Shown: positions 1 to 11,960, numbered from the stretch's first letter. The stretch is DNA of 64,000 nucleotides from Euonymus europaeus (GCA_963580455.1 OY756966.1:11180501-11244500), one strand, 5' to 3'. Numbers and translations are program-made. Notes: generated by a model not told the origin, from the letters alone.

Positions 1-697
1 GTTTCTACGAAAGTGGATTGTTAATAAAGTAATCAGATTTAAATTCATGTGTTTGGTTTCATGCTCCTCCACCATGATGAAATTAATTTTGTTCTAGATG
101 ATCGCTCTTATGGATATGATGCTTAATTATGTGACTAGGAAGCTAGACTTTACATAAATCATTACTTGACATATGAAATCGAAAGTTTCATGCTATGTCT
201 CATCACATACATACTTGTGGAGACTTAACCCTGTGAGATTTGAGCCTCTCGTTTATTTTGAGAGATTTGTTTCTTACTTCATATATTCTTCTGTGCTTCA
301 ATTTTTTTTTTCGCTTCTCATTCTTATTTCAATCACGAACCAAGAATATATCCTTGTGAATTGATGTCTTGATAGATTTTTATTACAATAACTAGGTCAA
401 GTCTAAGAGATGAGAGTAGGCCTTCTTTTACTTCGTTGAGCCTTTCTAGCCTTCCCTTTTATATGTTTACCGCTAGAACCTCCTTTGAGCCTAAACACAA
501 ACTTTTCTTAATATATCCAATTAACTACTTGTGCTTAATGTCTACATTTCTTGACTTATTGGAATTTAGCAGAATTTATATGCTTAAGAGAACCATAAGT
601 TTGACGGAAAGTTGTCTAGCTTGGATATATGTGCTTATTGCTAATCATGTCAAGGTTTGATATTTTGGGATGACAAAAGACACCAAGTGTGGGGGTA
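1..697 (+). mobile_element. 3' internal (untranslated) region of a Tat/Athila-like LTR retrotransposon
   Basis: There is no conserved coding sequence here; the short open frames at 173-364 and 436-660 match nothing I know. The stretch ends in a purine-rich tract at 685-697 (AAGTGTGGGGGTA), of the kind found just before the 3' LTR in Tat/Athila-lineage Ty3-gypsy elements, and is followed by a TG dinucleotide opening a long LTR. I infer that it is the spacer between pol and the 3' LTR of an element whose coding part lies outside the window. The lineage call rests on overall look and is moderate. Confidence 0.5.
685..697 (+). other. Candidate polypurine tract
   Basis: AAGTGTGGGGGTA directly precedes the TG that starts the LTR at 698. 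Polypurine tracts prime plus-strand DNA synthesis in LTR retrotransposons. The position and base composition fit. Confidence 0.5.
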
Positions 698-2618
698 TGG
701 TGGATATGGTTGGAAGAGAAAGCAAAAAAGCTTTGAAAAGAAAAAAAAATGGGAAGTTTTAAAAAAGAAGAAGCGCAATTAGCTCAAATAAGGGAAGTGG
801 AGTATGGTGAAAGACATTGTATGATGAGTTGAGACAATGCATTATGTGAATTTATTTGATGGTTTTCTTTAAGCTCACATGTGTTTCAAGAACCTCGTTG
901 CCAATATTCTTATTCTCTTACCTTTAGGTTACAAGCCTCAAAGTCCTACTTGATCTTAGAATAGCTTAGTTTGAATTTGAGAACGATTCGAGGCATAGTT
1001 CATGATTCTTGGTAAGTTATTTCCGTTAATGAGACTCATATTATGATATTTCTCTTCTACATAATTATTAATCATTTGCATGTGGGTTTTAATTCTTTCA
1101 TTCATCTTTTTCCACTCACATACACGAGCGAGATTTATTATAGCCAACTTCAAGTGTGATTTCTTTTTGAGTGACATTCCGATGAGTTTTGAAGTTGAAG
1201 CTAAGAGTTATGTGATGAGTGACTAGTATGTACTTGAGATGGATGTGGCGGTAAGCTGATTCCGTTTTTGTTTGTGCTTCTCTTGTGGAATTTTTGTTTA
1301 TTATCTATGGTTACAATTTTGTGGGTTAAATTTCTGAAACTAATGAAGACATGGAACTTGACTGTGTTGGGTAGTTTAGTTAATTTTCTCAGCGACCAAA
1401 AATGAATAAGTGTAGAGGTATTTGATGTGTGTATTTTGTTCCACATCTACATCCATATTTCGATACACGAGTGCATTGTTGTGAATCGAGATAGAGTTGA
1501 TACTTTGAAATTTTATATGTTTTATATGTAGGAGGGTTGGTGCAAAGTTGTAGCTAAATTGGAGCACATTCGGATAAAAGATAGCGAAGAATGCTCTACT
1601 AGCATCCTTTTGGCACTCCAGCACTTCAGAGGCAGAAATTGGCAGATTCGAGTGCTCTACCAGCTCCAAAAGGGCACCTAACAAGACGTGACTTTTCTAG
1701 CATACCGAGAAACCAAGTTTTATTAGGTTTTTGTGTCCTTAAATGTGTAACCCTAATTGAGGACTCCTAGGAGACTTGTATTAGGTATAAATAGCCTAGA
1801 AAAATATGGGAAAATGGCTACAAAACTTTGCATATGTTGGAATTGCTCTCGTTCCTAAAGCGGCTCTTCTTCCTCCTTCCTCCACTTTTATGTATCAACT
1901 CATGGTTTCTTCTTCCCTTGTTTTTATATTTATTTCCATGGGTTGTAACTAAAACTTATATCTAGGGTTTGACCTAGCCAAGCATGAATATTATGAGTTA
2001 ATTTTTATTACAAGTGTTTAATTCAATTCTCAATTCTTGTTCTAAATTGTCATGCTTCAAAATATGATTTATGTATAATTGTTTGATCACCAATTATGTT
2101 GATTATTATATTCATCTACCAAATCATGTAAACAATATGTATTTATATCTTTTGGTGGAATCGGAATTAGAATAATTAATTGTCGACTGCTCTGATCTTG
2201 GTTTTGGGGATTAATTGGTTGCTCTAATTCTTATATTCGTAATAGGTTATTTTTACTAAGTTAAAGATGTCATCAAACAGAGTTAATTTGGTAATAATAA
2301 TACATGTTGCTTCCACGATCAATGGATCAACATAATTGAGTGAGGAATCAATCCCAGAATAGGAATTGGTATTGAATACTTGACCCTTATAACTCATAAT
2401 AGGATTATTTGGTAAGGTTGTGCCCTATGTTTTTTTATCATCGTTCATTCTTGTTCGCTTGCTTCTTGACAAATTAAGCTAGTTCTCTTTGCTTTAATAA
2501 TCATTTATTTTAATAGTTAAGTATATCTTTCGACTGAACTCGTCTCTGTGGGATCGACCTCGTACTTACACCTTTCGTGCTATGATAGTACACTTGTGCA
2601 CTTGCGAGTATTTTAACA
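698..2618 (+). repeat. Long LTR (about 1.9 kb), Tat/Athila-like
   Basis: The segment opens with TG after the purine tract and closes with CA at 2618. The terminal stretch at about 2530-2618 (CTCTGTGGGATCGACCTCGT, then CTTGTGCACTTGCGAGTA) is the kind of U5 end seen in Tat/Ogre/Athila elements. A TATA box sits at 1786-1794. Only one LTR is present, so a target-site duplication cannot be checked. The LTR ends were set by eye. Confidence 0.5.
1786..1794 (+). promoter_or_regulatory. LTR TATA box
   Basis: TATAAATAG lies inside the LTR about 830 bp before its 3' end, in a CT-rich downstream context. It would define the U3/R border of this retrotransposon LTR. Inferred from motif and position only. 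Confidence 0.4.
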
Positions 2619-2850
2619 TCATTGCAACCGGAAGGGTCAAAAACCTTGGTAACCGGTTTGACCTACCTGAAAACCGATCTTAATATCATCCAACTAGCCG
2701 ATCAAAGTTTTAGCAACTTGAACCGAACTTAACTATTGACTAACGGTCAACTAACACCGTTTGATGACGTGACACAACTGCCGACTGTGTGCTGGCATGG
2801 CAGAGATAATGTGGCCTGGTCGGTAGACTTGCTGACTTGTTAGATGACGT
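2619..2850. other. Unassigned spacer between two LTR relics
   Basis: No gene and no recognised repeat. Several AACCGGT/ACCGGT-like words occur around 2625-2680. It may be the insertion-site DNA or part of an older element. Confidence 0.3.
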
Positions 2851-3885
2851 TGTGATGCCCCGACCCGAAATTTACACACTGAGCCGAGTGCGCAACTATA
2901 GATGTGTACACCGTCACTAAGGATCTCACCACACGCCATCCTAATCCCGGATTCTAACAAAACTTTGACAGCACCTCCCCGTATATCGGAAGGTGCCAAC
3001 CTGTAGTCAAACATCACATCCATATAAGAAACAAAATCAATAACAATTCAATACAATTTCGTAGCCTAGCAGGGTCTCAGGCCATCTAACCACATTCACA
3101 CTCTAGGCAGTGCCTCAGGCTTCCTAATCACATGCAAATAATATGCAGAACATCATCACATAATTAGCAATAACAATGACTATCAAAGTCAACAAATCCT
3201 GACCCATGGTCTATCATCTTGGTACGTGAGTCACGAATCACACGACATACACCCCCGGCCATCCATCATACATACTGAATAGGTATTTAAGCAACTTAAT
3301 ATTCAACTGCATCAAAGTACTAAATGTACTCGAATAACCAATAAGTTCCCAGCACATTATACTAAGGCTCCTAGTGTTCCTAGGGTGGTTAACATAAACT
3401 AAACCAACTAATGGAGATGACCAGAGAATATGGGATTATATCATTATACAATCCTTGTCTAGCCAAAGTGGGAGTGAAGCTCTTCCTTGTAGTGGCTCTT
3501 GCTTAATGAATGCTCGCTCTTCGACTCCAAACAAAGAGAAAGAATTGAAATATAATTAGTAGGCCTTTATACAGCAGTTATAAAGATACGTCAATCCATT
3601 AATGGGTTAATATCACTTTTAGTCACCCAAAGATAGGTCATTCACATCTCATTTATAAAACTTGCATTTTTCACAACATAATTTCTATTTTGTTCCAGTC
3701 TGCACACCCAGGTAGGTTATCACACTGCTGAATAGCAAAACTATCCATGTGGCTGTTTGACCATCTACCACCGTCTCATTAATAACATGTGTTACCTTTG
3801 TGATTGTCTTTTATATTTACAAATAAAATAATAAATAAATAATCAAATAATAAATAATTACAAAGATAAAACTATTGAGCGACGT
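2851..3885 (-). repeat. Diverged Ty3-gypsy LTR fragment
   Basis: The left edge (TGTGATGCCCCGACCC at 2851) and an internal block at 2970-3000 (CACCTCCCCGTATATCGGA) match the arrangement of the Tekay-like LTRs at 50886 and 57373, including the nearby 'cctcaggc' and 'aacatcatcac' words. The similarity is patchy, so this is a related but different family. The right edge is not defined; it runs into the copia U3 copy near 3890. No coding region belonging to it is visible. The 90-codon minus frame at 2751-3023 is a chance frame across the edge. Confidence 0.45.
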
Positions 3886-3904
3886 TGCTTACCATCCAAT
3901 CTCA

Positions 3905-4395
3905 AACTAGATGCCTGCGTGTCTTTTATAGTGCATGGACACATCTTGATAAACTTTGTCAATTCATGATAAGACTTACTTATTATCTCCTATAAAACAA
4001 CTGTAGAAAAACAAAAGTCTCCAATTAATATTGGTCATTTATCCAGAAAAGACTCCAAGTGATATTAGTCATTTATCCGCTACGAGTTTTAACTGAAGTA
4101 GACTTCAATGACTTGAACCATTAACACGACACTTATTTTGTTTTATCTACATCACTTATTTTGCATTATGTTTATAAAAGAAAATTATGAAACTCATGCA
4201 TGCAATACAAAATCAGTTATGTAATAGCCACCTAGTAATACATGTAATAATACTTGTAACACCTAAATCTGATTTGAGATAACTTACCTCGATGTTACAT
4301 CACCTACACACATTTAGGTTATCACACAATTGTCATATCATAGGCTTTTACAAACCAACAATCTCCCCTTGACAATTGACACCTAGGCTTGTTGT
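3905..4395 (-). repeat. Copia 3' LTR, U3 part (left copy)
   Basis: Direct repeat of 6941-7390. It shares the TATA-box region near 3920, the words 'cattaacacgacacttattt' and 'cttgtaacacctaaatct', and the LTR start 'caaaccaacaatctcc'. On the minus strand it begins GGGGAGATTGTTGG. It loses similarity to the right copy near 3890, where it abuts the gypsy LTR fragment, so R/U5 is missing. Confidence 0.6.
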
Positions 4396-4783
4396 AGGTT
4401 ATCTTGTGTGTATCTGGTTGTCTTTGCCTTGGTAAAGCAAGTTTGTTATAGGCTACCTCAGTTCCATCTATTTAACGTTGCCTCGATAAGGTAGGTTTTT
4501 TGGAGGCTACCTCAACGTGATCTACACTTGCATATTCTTCTTTATCAGCAACTAAAGCTTTATGGACCAATATGCATCTCAATTCTAACTTCTTGACCTA
4601 ACATTTCTTCATTTGAGATGTTTGTGGAGGTGGTTTCATATCATGTGATTTCTCAAGAGCGGCAGTTTATTTTTCAGCAAGATTTTGTAACTTATTTTGA
4701 AGAAACGTTTTCTGCACATTCTCAATGTTAGTCTTCCTGGACAAATATGATTTAGACATTCCATATAAGTTAGGACCGTAAGG
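4396..4783 (-). other. 3' untranslated remnant of the copia derivative
   Basis: Lies between the last gag-like frame and the polypurine tract. Minus-strand translation is interrupted by stops and has no pol motif. The words 'ggctacctca' and 'gataaggtaggtt' recur in both orientations (4450-4520, again 5210-5240). Nothing else is seen. Confidence 0.35.
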
Positions 4784-6437
4784 TCATATATGGCCCCAAA
4801 TTCCACATTGATGACAGATAGGAATGTACTTACCTTTATCATGCCTTTGAGAATTTTGCCTTTCAAAGATTGGTTGAGTAGTCCTACCAAAATTATATGA
4901 AATTTCATAGCTTTGATATGAAGAAGATCTATTACCTGGCATACTTACCCCGTTTCGAATGGCTAATCTCTTCTCTTCTTGTTCCAAAGTTTTGGATGAA
5001 GAAGACATAATTTTCATGAAATTTTAGAGAAATGTGTGTATGTGATTCAGTCTTGAAGCTCTCACTTTTTTCACATCCTAACCAAATGTCTCCTTGTCCA
5101 TCCTTTGCTTGTCAAGGATATCCTCCAATTTGTTAGATCCTGATTCAAATTTATTAATATTTGAACATACCTTCCTTAGCATATGTTTCCTTTTGGCCTC
5201 TTTCTCTCGAGGTAGGTTACATCAGGCTACCTCAAATGGGCAATGTTCTTCAAGATCTAAAATTTCTTCTTCCAGCTCCTTGATTTTACCTTTTCCTTTA
5301 TTATCTTTAGCGAGCAACTCATTTTCTTTGATAAGTTTCAGCTTCTCTTTCTTGTCCCTAACGCACTCTTCAAATAGATTATTGTATGCCACTTAAAGTT
5401 TACTCCTATTAAGTTCATAATCACTATCATTAATGCTAAACCTGGTTGTAATATTTGAGGCTACAACTGGAAATGCAATTGAAGTCTTCAATTTTTCGTC
5501 TTCAGACTTTGAATCTAAATCTTCTTTCGTGTCATCATTCAAGGTCATCTGATATTTTTTTTTCCTGTTTACACATTCCTATGCAAAATGGCCAAAACCT
5601 TGACACTTAAAACACTTAACAGTTTTAGATTCCTTGCCTAACTTTTCAACCTTCTTTGAATCAAATGTTGATGTTTTACCCTTTTTGAACTCTTTGAGCT
5701 TCTTGTTCTTCATAAATTTCTTGAAATTCTTTGTTAGTAATGCAAACTCATCAAGATCTTCATTATAATCATTGGTTGAATTAAGAGAAATACCTTTAGT
5801 TTTTTATTGAGACAATAAATGTACCTCATAGGTTTGTAGTGAACCTACCAATTCCTCAACCTTAATCATTTCAATACATTTGCTTTCTTCAATGGCTGCA
5901 AGTTTCACCATAAATCTCTCCGACAATGATTTAATAATTTTTCTTACAATCTTGTTTGGAGGAATGGGTTCACCAAGTGTGAATGATGAATTTGAAATGT
6001 CATTTAACTTAGGCATAGAATTCATCAAAACTCTCTTTTTCCTCCATCCTTAGAGTTTCGAACATGGTTGTTAAGCACTACAGTTTTGCATGTTCGATAG
6101 TAGTTGTTCCTTAATGTGTTACCTCCAGTAAATCCCAAGTTTGTTTGGCTATTTTACAATATGAAATTCTATGAAACTCATCAATTGTCATAGCTAAAAA
6201 TAGAGTATATATTGCCTTGCTATCCCAACCTGCTATCAAATAAGTTTTAACCCAAGTATTGAGAGGTTTTGGAATATCTTTACCTCTAGAATCAATACTA
6301 TTTGGTGCAGTATAACAATGTACAATTGATAACCAAACCTGCCCATCTATCGATTTTAAATAAGCTCTCATTCGCGCCTTCCAATAAGAGTAATTTGAGT
6401 CATCAAAATGTAGTATATGATTTGCTCTGGTTTCCAT
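4784..6437 (-). pseudogene. Ty1-copia Gag (UBN2-type) pseudogene
   Basis: Ty1-copia Gag forms the virus-like particle and binds RNA through CCHC knuckles. Met at 6437 is the likely start, because the family core (HFDD.NY.YWKARM, LKSID..VW) follows at once; upstream codons in the same frame look like leader. The first part (6437-6111) is in one frame and reaches a WDLLEVTH motif. Later parts (6028-5804 with LGE, SER and the SLQTYE motif; knuckle at 5614-5573; C-terminal part 5017-4784) are in a second frame, so there is at least one frameshift near 6030-6110. There are several nonsense codons, including a TAG at 5579-5581 inside the first knuckle (CFKC...H...C). A second knuckle begins with Cys at about 4816 (CHQCGIWGH) and is cut by TGA at 4784-4786. 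It is non-functional. Confidence 0.75.
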
Positions 6438-6940
6438 GTTGGCACTTGCTCCTATACAAATTGTGAATTTGGTGTACCTCACCAAGATTATTAGTCAACA
6501 AAAGAATTCCAGGATTTTTATGAGGAAAACCAAACTTGAGAAAAATCTTGAGTTTATGAGCAACTAACGTTTCATAACAATCAATAAAATGAACCAAGAT
6601 TACAACCCTATGTTTTGACTAAAGAACTTGCTTGTATGTCATGCTCAGTGTATGTTTTGATTCAACTCAATCCACCAAGAATGAGTATGCTTCTATCGGC
6701 TCTAGAAGTATTCATTTCCACGAAGATGGCAAAACTCGACTTCACCAAGAGTATCTTTGAACCTTTTCAGTGGATCACCAAATCAACAAGAATAAATAAA
6801 AGTTCTCTCACTTAAACTAGTCTCATAGGATTCACATTAATCATCTCACAATTTTCAAGAATAAAATTTGAGAGAATATCAACAAAATCGAAGCTCAAAT
6901 AACAAGAGTAAAGCACTTCGTAATTGCTTCGGGTTCAATT
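6438..6940 (-). other. Copia derivative 5' leader (R/U5 and untranslated leader)
   Basis: Downstream (minus strand) of the TATA box in the right U3 copy and upstream of gag. No canonical TGGTATCAGAGC primer-binding site was found. The open frames on both strands (6403-6597 minus, 6615-6815 plus) look incidental. Confidence 0.35.
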
Positions 6941-7390
6941 CCAAACTAGATGCCCGTGTGTCTTTTATAGTGCATGAGAAACATCCTGATAACTGTTATC
7001 AATTCATGATAAGACTTGCTTATTCTCTCCTATAAAACAAGTGTGTAGATAAAACAAAAGTCTTTAATTGAGTAGTTATTTATCCATTAGGAGTTTTAAT
7101 TAAAGTATACTTCAATGACTTTAGCCATTAACACGACACTTATTTTGTTTTATCTACATTACTGATTTTGCATTATCTTCATAAAAGAAAATTATGAAAC
7201 TCATGCATGCAAAATCAGTTCTGTAATAGCCACCTAATAATACACGTAATAATACTTGTAACACCTAAATCTAATTTGAAGTAACTTATCTCGAGGTTAC
7301 ATCACCTACGCACATTTAGATTATCACACAATTGTCATATCTTAGGTTTTTACAAACCAACAATCTCCTCTTTGACAATTGGCACCTAGG
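6941..7390 (-). repeat. Copia LTR, U3 part (right copy)
   Basis: Direct repeat of 3905-4395, with a TATA-box motif at about 6970 (minus strand). Its right edge includes 'caatctcctctttgacaatt', the polypurine-tract region, which should not follow a true 5' LTR. It therefore resembles a 3' LTR with about 30 bp of internal sequence from another copy. Confidence 0.55.
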
Positions 7391-7395
7391 ATTTT

Positions 7396-8465
7396 AAAAA
7401 CCAACATCAAGTAATTGGTTAGTTTAAATTCTAACCAAAATCATTTTTTAAACTGAAAAGGAAAACAATTTCAAAACACACCCATAATTCTAAGGAATGA
7501 TAATATTTGATTGTGCCTCTTTCATTTTGCGTTTTTATGGGAAATTTTTGATTTTCTATGGACTTTTGTTTTTGATGTGTGCAATTTCGTTCTTTTGAAA
7601 CAAAGGTGGAAGTAATACTTGTCTTGATATATAATTTGTATATTGATTGCATTTTTAAAATTTATCGTTGGTGGAAGCTAGTGAAAATCAAAATGTCAGA
7701 AACTGTGAGGATAATTTCTCAACTTTTTTATTGGACACATGTGCTTTTTTCACTTTCTATTCTTGATTTCTCTACTCATAATAATATTAATATTGTAATG
7801 CGGTGAACATTATTTAGATAATTTTTTTAAATGTGATTGAGACTATTATAATACTACAAAATTTTAAAAAATTTAGGGATTTGATGCTGGAACCGTCAAC
7901 ACTTATTTTGATTTTTCCAGCAGGAGGGAAGGATCATGCCGAAGTGATAGATTGAATAGGCCGACTAGGAGAAATCGAGTGACAGCAGTCCAAAAAAATC
8001 TAGTTGAAGCCCATTAATGTTATTGCGTTTGTTTATCAAAAATGTTATAGAACCCAACTTTTATTAGCCCATCTCAATTCAAGTCTACAAGTCATGCTAT
8101 GTTGGCATGCCATGTAAGTAGGTCAAGCTAGACTTCTAAAAAAAATCAATCAATAATATTCACTTACAAAACATATTTTATTTATTTTTTCAGAAACGAA
8201 AATGTAAAAAGTTTTATGTCTCAAAATACATGTTAGATTTCAAAAAAAATTACATATTTGAACTCTGCGCGTAAAACTCTTTCTAATAAGATCTACTATC
8301 GATAGTTTTTTTTTGCGTTTTCTCAATTACATTGTCTTTAAAAATAATGTAATTCATATATATGATGTGTAGAGTATTATTCAAGCTGAAATTTTATTAC
8401 ACTATAATAGGAATATATATATATATATATATTCATTGTTTTTTAAATTTTAATTGAAATTACGT
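7396..8465. other. AT-rich spacer without recognisable genes
   Basis: Nothing conserved on either strand. Contains an (AT)n microsatellite at about 8410-8431 and long A/T runs. Short frames at 7431-7652 (minus) and 7579-7806 (plus) overlap each other and have no recognisable features. Confidence 0.4.
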
Positions 8466-8554
8466 TGGGTACCGGAATTCGTTAGGGTTTAGTAGTTAGG
8501 ACCTTAGGGTTTACCACTTGAGACATTTATAATTTTATTAGTGAATCTATTATG

Positions 8555-8770
8555 GTTTAGCGAATTTGAGCCTTTTAGTTTACAACATGGAAATCAGATA
8601 TACGAGCCTGTTAGGTTTAGCGAATTCATTCCATTTAGGGTTTGACACTTATTCTCTAGGTTACAACATGAAAATCTGATAAACGAGCTCGTTAGAGTTT
8701 AGCGAATTCATTCTCTTAGGGTTTAACACTTATTATTTAGGTTACAACATGAAAATTCGATACACGAGGT
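8555..8770. repeat. Tandem repeat, about 84 bp period, 2.5 copies
   Basis: Each unit carries GTTTAGCGAATTCATTC, then 'ttagggttt', 'acacttatt', 'aggttacaacatg' and 'gataaacgag'. Starts near 8613 and 8697 give a period of about 84 bp, with a degenerate earlier unit from 8555. The repeats of 'agggttta' superficially resemble the plant telomere unit but are not in tandem. Confidence 0.6.
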
Positions 8771-9010
8771 CATATCAATATCCATAAACAAACACTGGAA
8801 CTTACATAACTCACATATCAATAAAAAATAATATAATTAAAACAATGTAATTAAAAAAAAATAATGTAATTAAAAATGACTGAATAAAATCTATCAATGA
8901 TAGAAGTGTTTTAAAATTTCGTTTTAAAAAAATACCCTCTGCAATGGGTCTTTTAAAATGAGATATTCTTATTTTTAAAATTTTGATTTTTCCATGCCAT
9001 ATGCTTACAA

Positions 9011-9475
9011 AGTGCCGCAATCGGTTTTACGAAAGAAAATTTAAAGAACTCGCCACCAATTATAATAGGTGTAATTGATCATCATAAAAATAATTTGGTC
9101 TACGGAAATCCAGAAAAAGTTTATTACTTATGGGGAAGGTGTGAGGCACCCCACAACGTCTGTTTTAAAAAACAGTTGTCAATTTATCTTTTATTATCCC
9201 ATTAAATTATTTAAGAAAATCAATTGCGATATTTTTAACAAAAATATATACAGGGCATGATAATTATATATGAGATATAAAAACTATACTGAGAGTCTGT
9301 TGTTGAGGCTCATGGGACCCTTTCATCCAATGGTTAGGTTTTCACAAGACACTCTCACCTCAAGAATTTCTCCGATGGTACATCCAATGCAGTCTCCCAA
9401 ATTAATTTCATCGTTGGTTAAGACTTTTGATATAATCTTTATACATAAATAAAATACACAATATGGGTTTTTGAA
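9011..9475 (-). repeat. Truncated LTR related to the 10206-12353 LTR
   Basis: Shares in order 'ctcgccaccaatt', 'ataggtg', 'aatttggtct', 'ggggaaggtgtgaggcaccc', 'cacaacgtctgttttaaa' and 'tatcccattaaat' with 10206-10685. It is thus a diverged second copy of the LTR's U5-side portion, in the same orientation. Similarity ends near 9475. Confidence 0.6.
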
Positions 9476-10205
9476 ATTAAAATAGAAAAAAATAAACTAT
9501 AAGAATAATAATAATTAATGACATAAATAAATAAAAATAAGAAAAAAATGTTGGGAATCGATTTTTGCGGACTAAACGATATTGAAATTATCGTTAATCC
9601 TTAATTAAACATATTATCATTCTAAATCATACAATTGACACATATAATCAAATAGCACAAAACAATCATGTAATTCACATATAATCATGAAAAGGCATGC
9701 TTCAATCAAATAATATATTAATAACGGATTTAACAACTAATACACACATATGGATGGGACCTCGGTTTCTTTTTTATGTGGATAATTTATCATTTCAACC
9801 ATACTATTAAATTAGTACGATTGAAAACTATGACTTCTTACGGAGAGAAAATTATTATATTGAAAGCTCCATATTAGATTTCATGAAATCTGTTTGCACC
9901 ATAATTGTACAGGGTTGATGAGTGAGATTGGAGCAAAGAAAGATGGGCCATAGGTAATAGAATGACTGAACTGGATGGTTAGGTGCAATTTGTTTTGGGT
10001 TTGTAATTAGTAGGTCCTTAATTTTGTTTAAAATATTGGCCCATATTTAAGAGTTGTTAGAGTGAAGACTTAGTCTTAAAAGCCACCTACAATTTAGGAG
10101 ATAAGGGTGTATTTTTCTATTTTTGTGGAAATATTGTTTGAGTTGGAAGAGGCAATATGGAGCTCGAATGGAGGATACTTTACAGGTTATAACACCATTA
10201 CAGCA
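9476..10205. other. AT-rich unassigned DNA between two LTR copies
   Basis: No gene. Part may be the diverged continuation of the 9011 LTR or insertion-site DNA. The 9270-9452 and 10047-10361 frames cover LTR sequence and are not genes. Confidence 0.3.
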
Positions 10206-10804
10206 TGTCGCAACCGGGTTTGCGAGAGAAATTTTAAAAGAGAGTCGCCACCAATTGTAATAGGTGCAATTAGTCACCAATAAAATCAATTTGGTCTGCG
10301 AAAATCCAGAAAAATGGATAAGTGAGTTTGTTACGTATGGGGAAGGTGTGAGGCACCCCACAACGTCTGTTTTAAAAAAATAGTTGCCAACTTAACTTTT
10401 ATTATCCCATTAAATGATTAAGAAAATCAAGTACGACATATTAACAAAATATATACATTGAGTACGATAATTAGACAGAATATAAAAACTATATTGAGAA
10501 TCTAATATTGAGGTTCATAGGACTCTTCCATCCAATGGTCAAGTATCCATGAAACACCCTCACCTCAAGAATTTTCTCTGAGGGTGCATCCAATGCATTC
10601 CCCAAATCAGTTCCATCGTAGGTTAAGACTTTCGATATAATTTTTATACACATAAAATATACAATATGAATGCTGAAAAATAAAAATAAGAACTCTTCTC
10701 CATACAATGGTTAGAAATTTTCTAAAAATTTCCTCAAGAATCCCATCGAAAACATCCAATACCACTCGATTGGTTCCGTCGTCGGATTGAACTTTTGATA
10801 TAAT

Positions 10805-11245
10805 TTTTATATACAATATGAATGCTAAAAAAAAATCATCTCCATCCAATGGATGAGAATTTCATAAGATTTTATCCTCAAGAATCCTTTTGAGATAGCA
10901 TCCAATGCTTCCCCGTTTGGTTCCGTCGTCGGATTAACCTTTTCATATAATTTTTATATACAATATGAATGCTAAAAAAAATCCTCTCCATCCAATGGAT
11001 GAGAATTTCATAAGATTTTATCCTCAAGAATCCTTTTGAGATAGCATCCAATGCTTCCCCGTTTGGTTCCGTCGTCGGATTAACCTTTTCATATAATTTT
11101 TATATACAATATGAATGCTAAAAAAAATTCTCTCCATCCAATGGATGAGAATTTCATAAGATTTTATCCTCAAGAATCCTTTTGAGATAGCATCCAATGC
11201 TTCCCCATTTGCTTCCGTCGTTAGATTAAACTCCAATATATTACA
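10805..11245. repeat. Tandem repeat in LTR, 146-147 bp period, 3 copies
   Basis: The word ATACAATATGAATGCT recurs at 10811, 10958 and 11104. Units share 'ccatccaatggatgagaatt', 'cctcaagaatcctttt' and 'ttccgtcgtcggatta'. A more diverged unit precedes the first. Confidence 0.85.
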
Positions 11246-11559
11246 CAACTCTAAGCATGTAATGTAAATACTCAGGCCCGAATTTAACTACCTCTTCTTG
11301 GCCCATGAAACAGCAAATGATTCATTCCCTAATTTCTTAAATCTGGCCCAATATGAAGGGACAAATTAGAAAGCCCAAGATGGCTCAAATCTGATGTATC
11401 TTCTCTCAGGCCCGAATTCCCAAAAAGCCCTAATACCCAAATAATGTGCACTAAACCCAAATAAACACCATAAGCCCTAAAACAATTTTAAGCCCATATA
11501 CAACATTCAAAGACTAAAAAAATAAGGAGAAATGCTCAAAATACAGTTTCGGAATAGTG

Positions 11560-11960
11560 ACCTTTGGAGGATTATCCATGGTTCGATTTGCCCGGTTTTT
11601 GGACAGTGGCTAGAGAACAGTGGGTTCTTGATTTTGAACGGTCGGATTTTGATTTAAAGCTTCAGAAGGACAGTTTTGAAATTGTTTTCCAAACTGATTT
11701 GTGGTTGGATTTGGCTGATTTTTGGACAGTGGTTAGGGGACAATGGGGTCTTGGTTTTGAACGGTTAGATTATGATTTGAAGTTTCGGAAGGTCAATTTA
11801 AAAACCAGTTTCAAAACTGATTTGTCTAGGGATATTTCTAAAAATGGAGTTTTGGGAATGGTGACAGATGGAGGGCCATCCGCGGTTCGATTTGGCTGAT
11901 TTTTGGACAGAGATTAGAGGACAGAGTGATCTCAATTTTGAACAGTCCGATTATGATTTG
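11560..11960. repeat. Degenerate tandem repeat in LTR, about 130 bp period, 3 copies
   Basis: Three units share 'tttttggacagtg/agag', 'ttttgaacggt', 'gattatgatttgaag' and 'ttcgatttg'. They create a spurious 111-codon plus-strand frame (11564-11899) whose repeats mirror the DNA repeat. Confidence 0.7.

Larger units (their letters stand above)
3890..7395 (-). mobile_element. Gag-only Ty1-copia retrotransposon derivative
   Basis: Two direct repeats (about 3905-4395 and 6941-7390) share U3-like sequence with a TATA box (CTATAAAAG on the minus strand) and flank a region coding only a decayed Ty1-copia Gag. On the minus strand the left copy starts with GGGGAGATTGTTGG, the usual copia polypurine tract plus LTR start. 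No protease, integrase, reverse transcriptase or RNase H motif is found between gag and the polypurine tract, so the element is non-autonomous or internally deleted. Both U3 copies carry a scrap of 3' internal sequence (the PPT region), which is unusual; see findings. Confidence 0.65.

Noticed and set aside
2751..3023. 90-codon minus frame
   Set aside because: Spans the edge of an LTR fragment and has no recognisable motif.
4450..5240. Recurring TGAGGTAGCC words, resembling an animal let-7 seed
   Set aside because: The resemblance is chance in a plant retroelement remnant, with no hairpin precursor.
6932..6942. GGTTCAATTCC, resembling a tRNA T-arm or pol III B box
   Set aside because: No matching A box or cloverleaf was seen; a primer-binding role is possible but the LTR edge does not fit.
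8465..8760. Telomere-like TTAGGGTTT words
   Set aside because: They are isolated within an 84-bp repeat and not tandem TTTAGGG.
11564..11899. 111-codon plus-strand frame with internal protein repeats
   Set aside because: It coincides with a DNA tandem repeat in an LTR and lies antisense to the element; no known domain.
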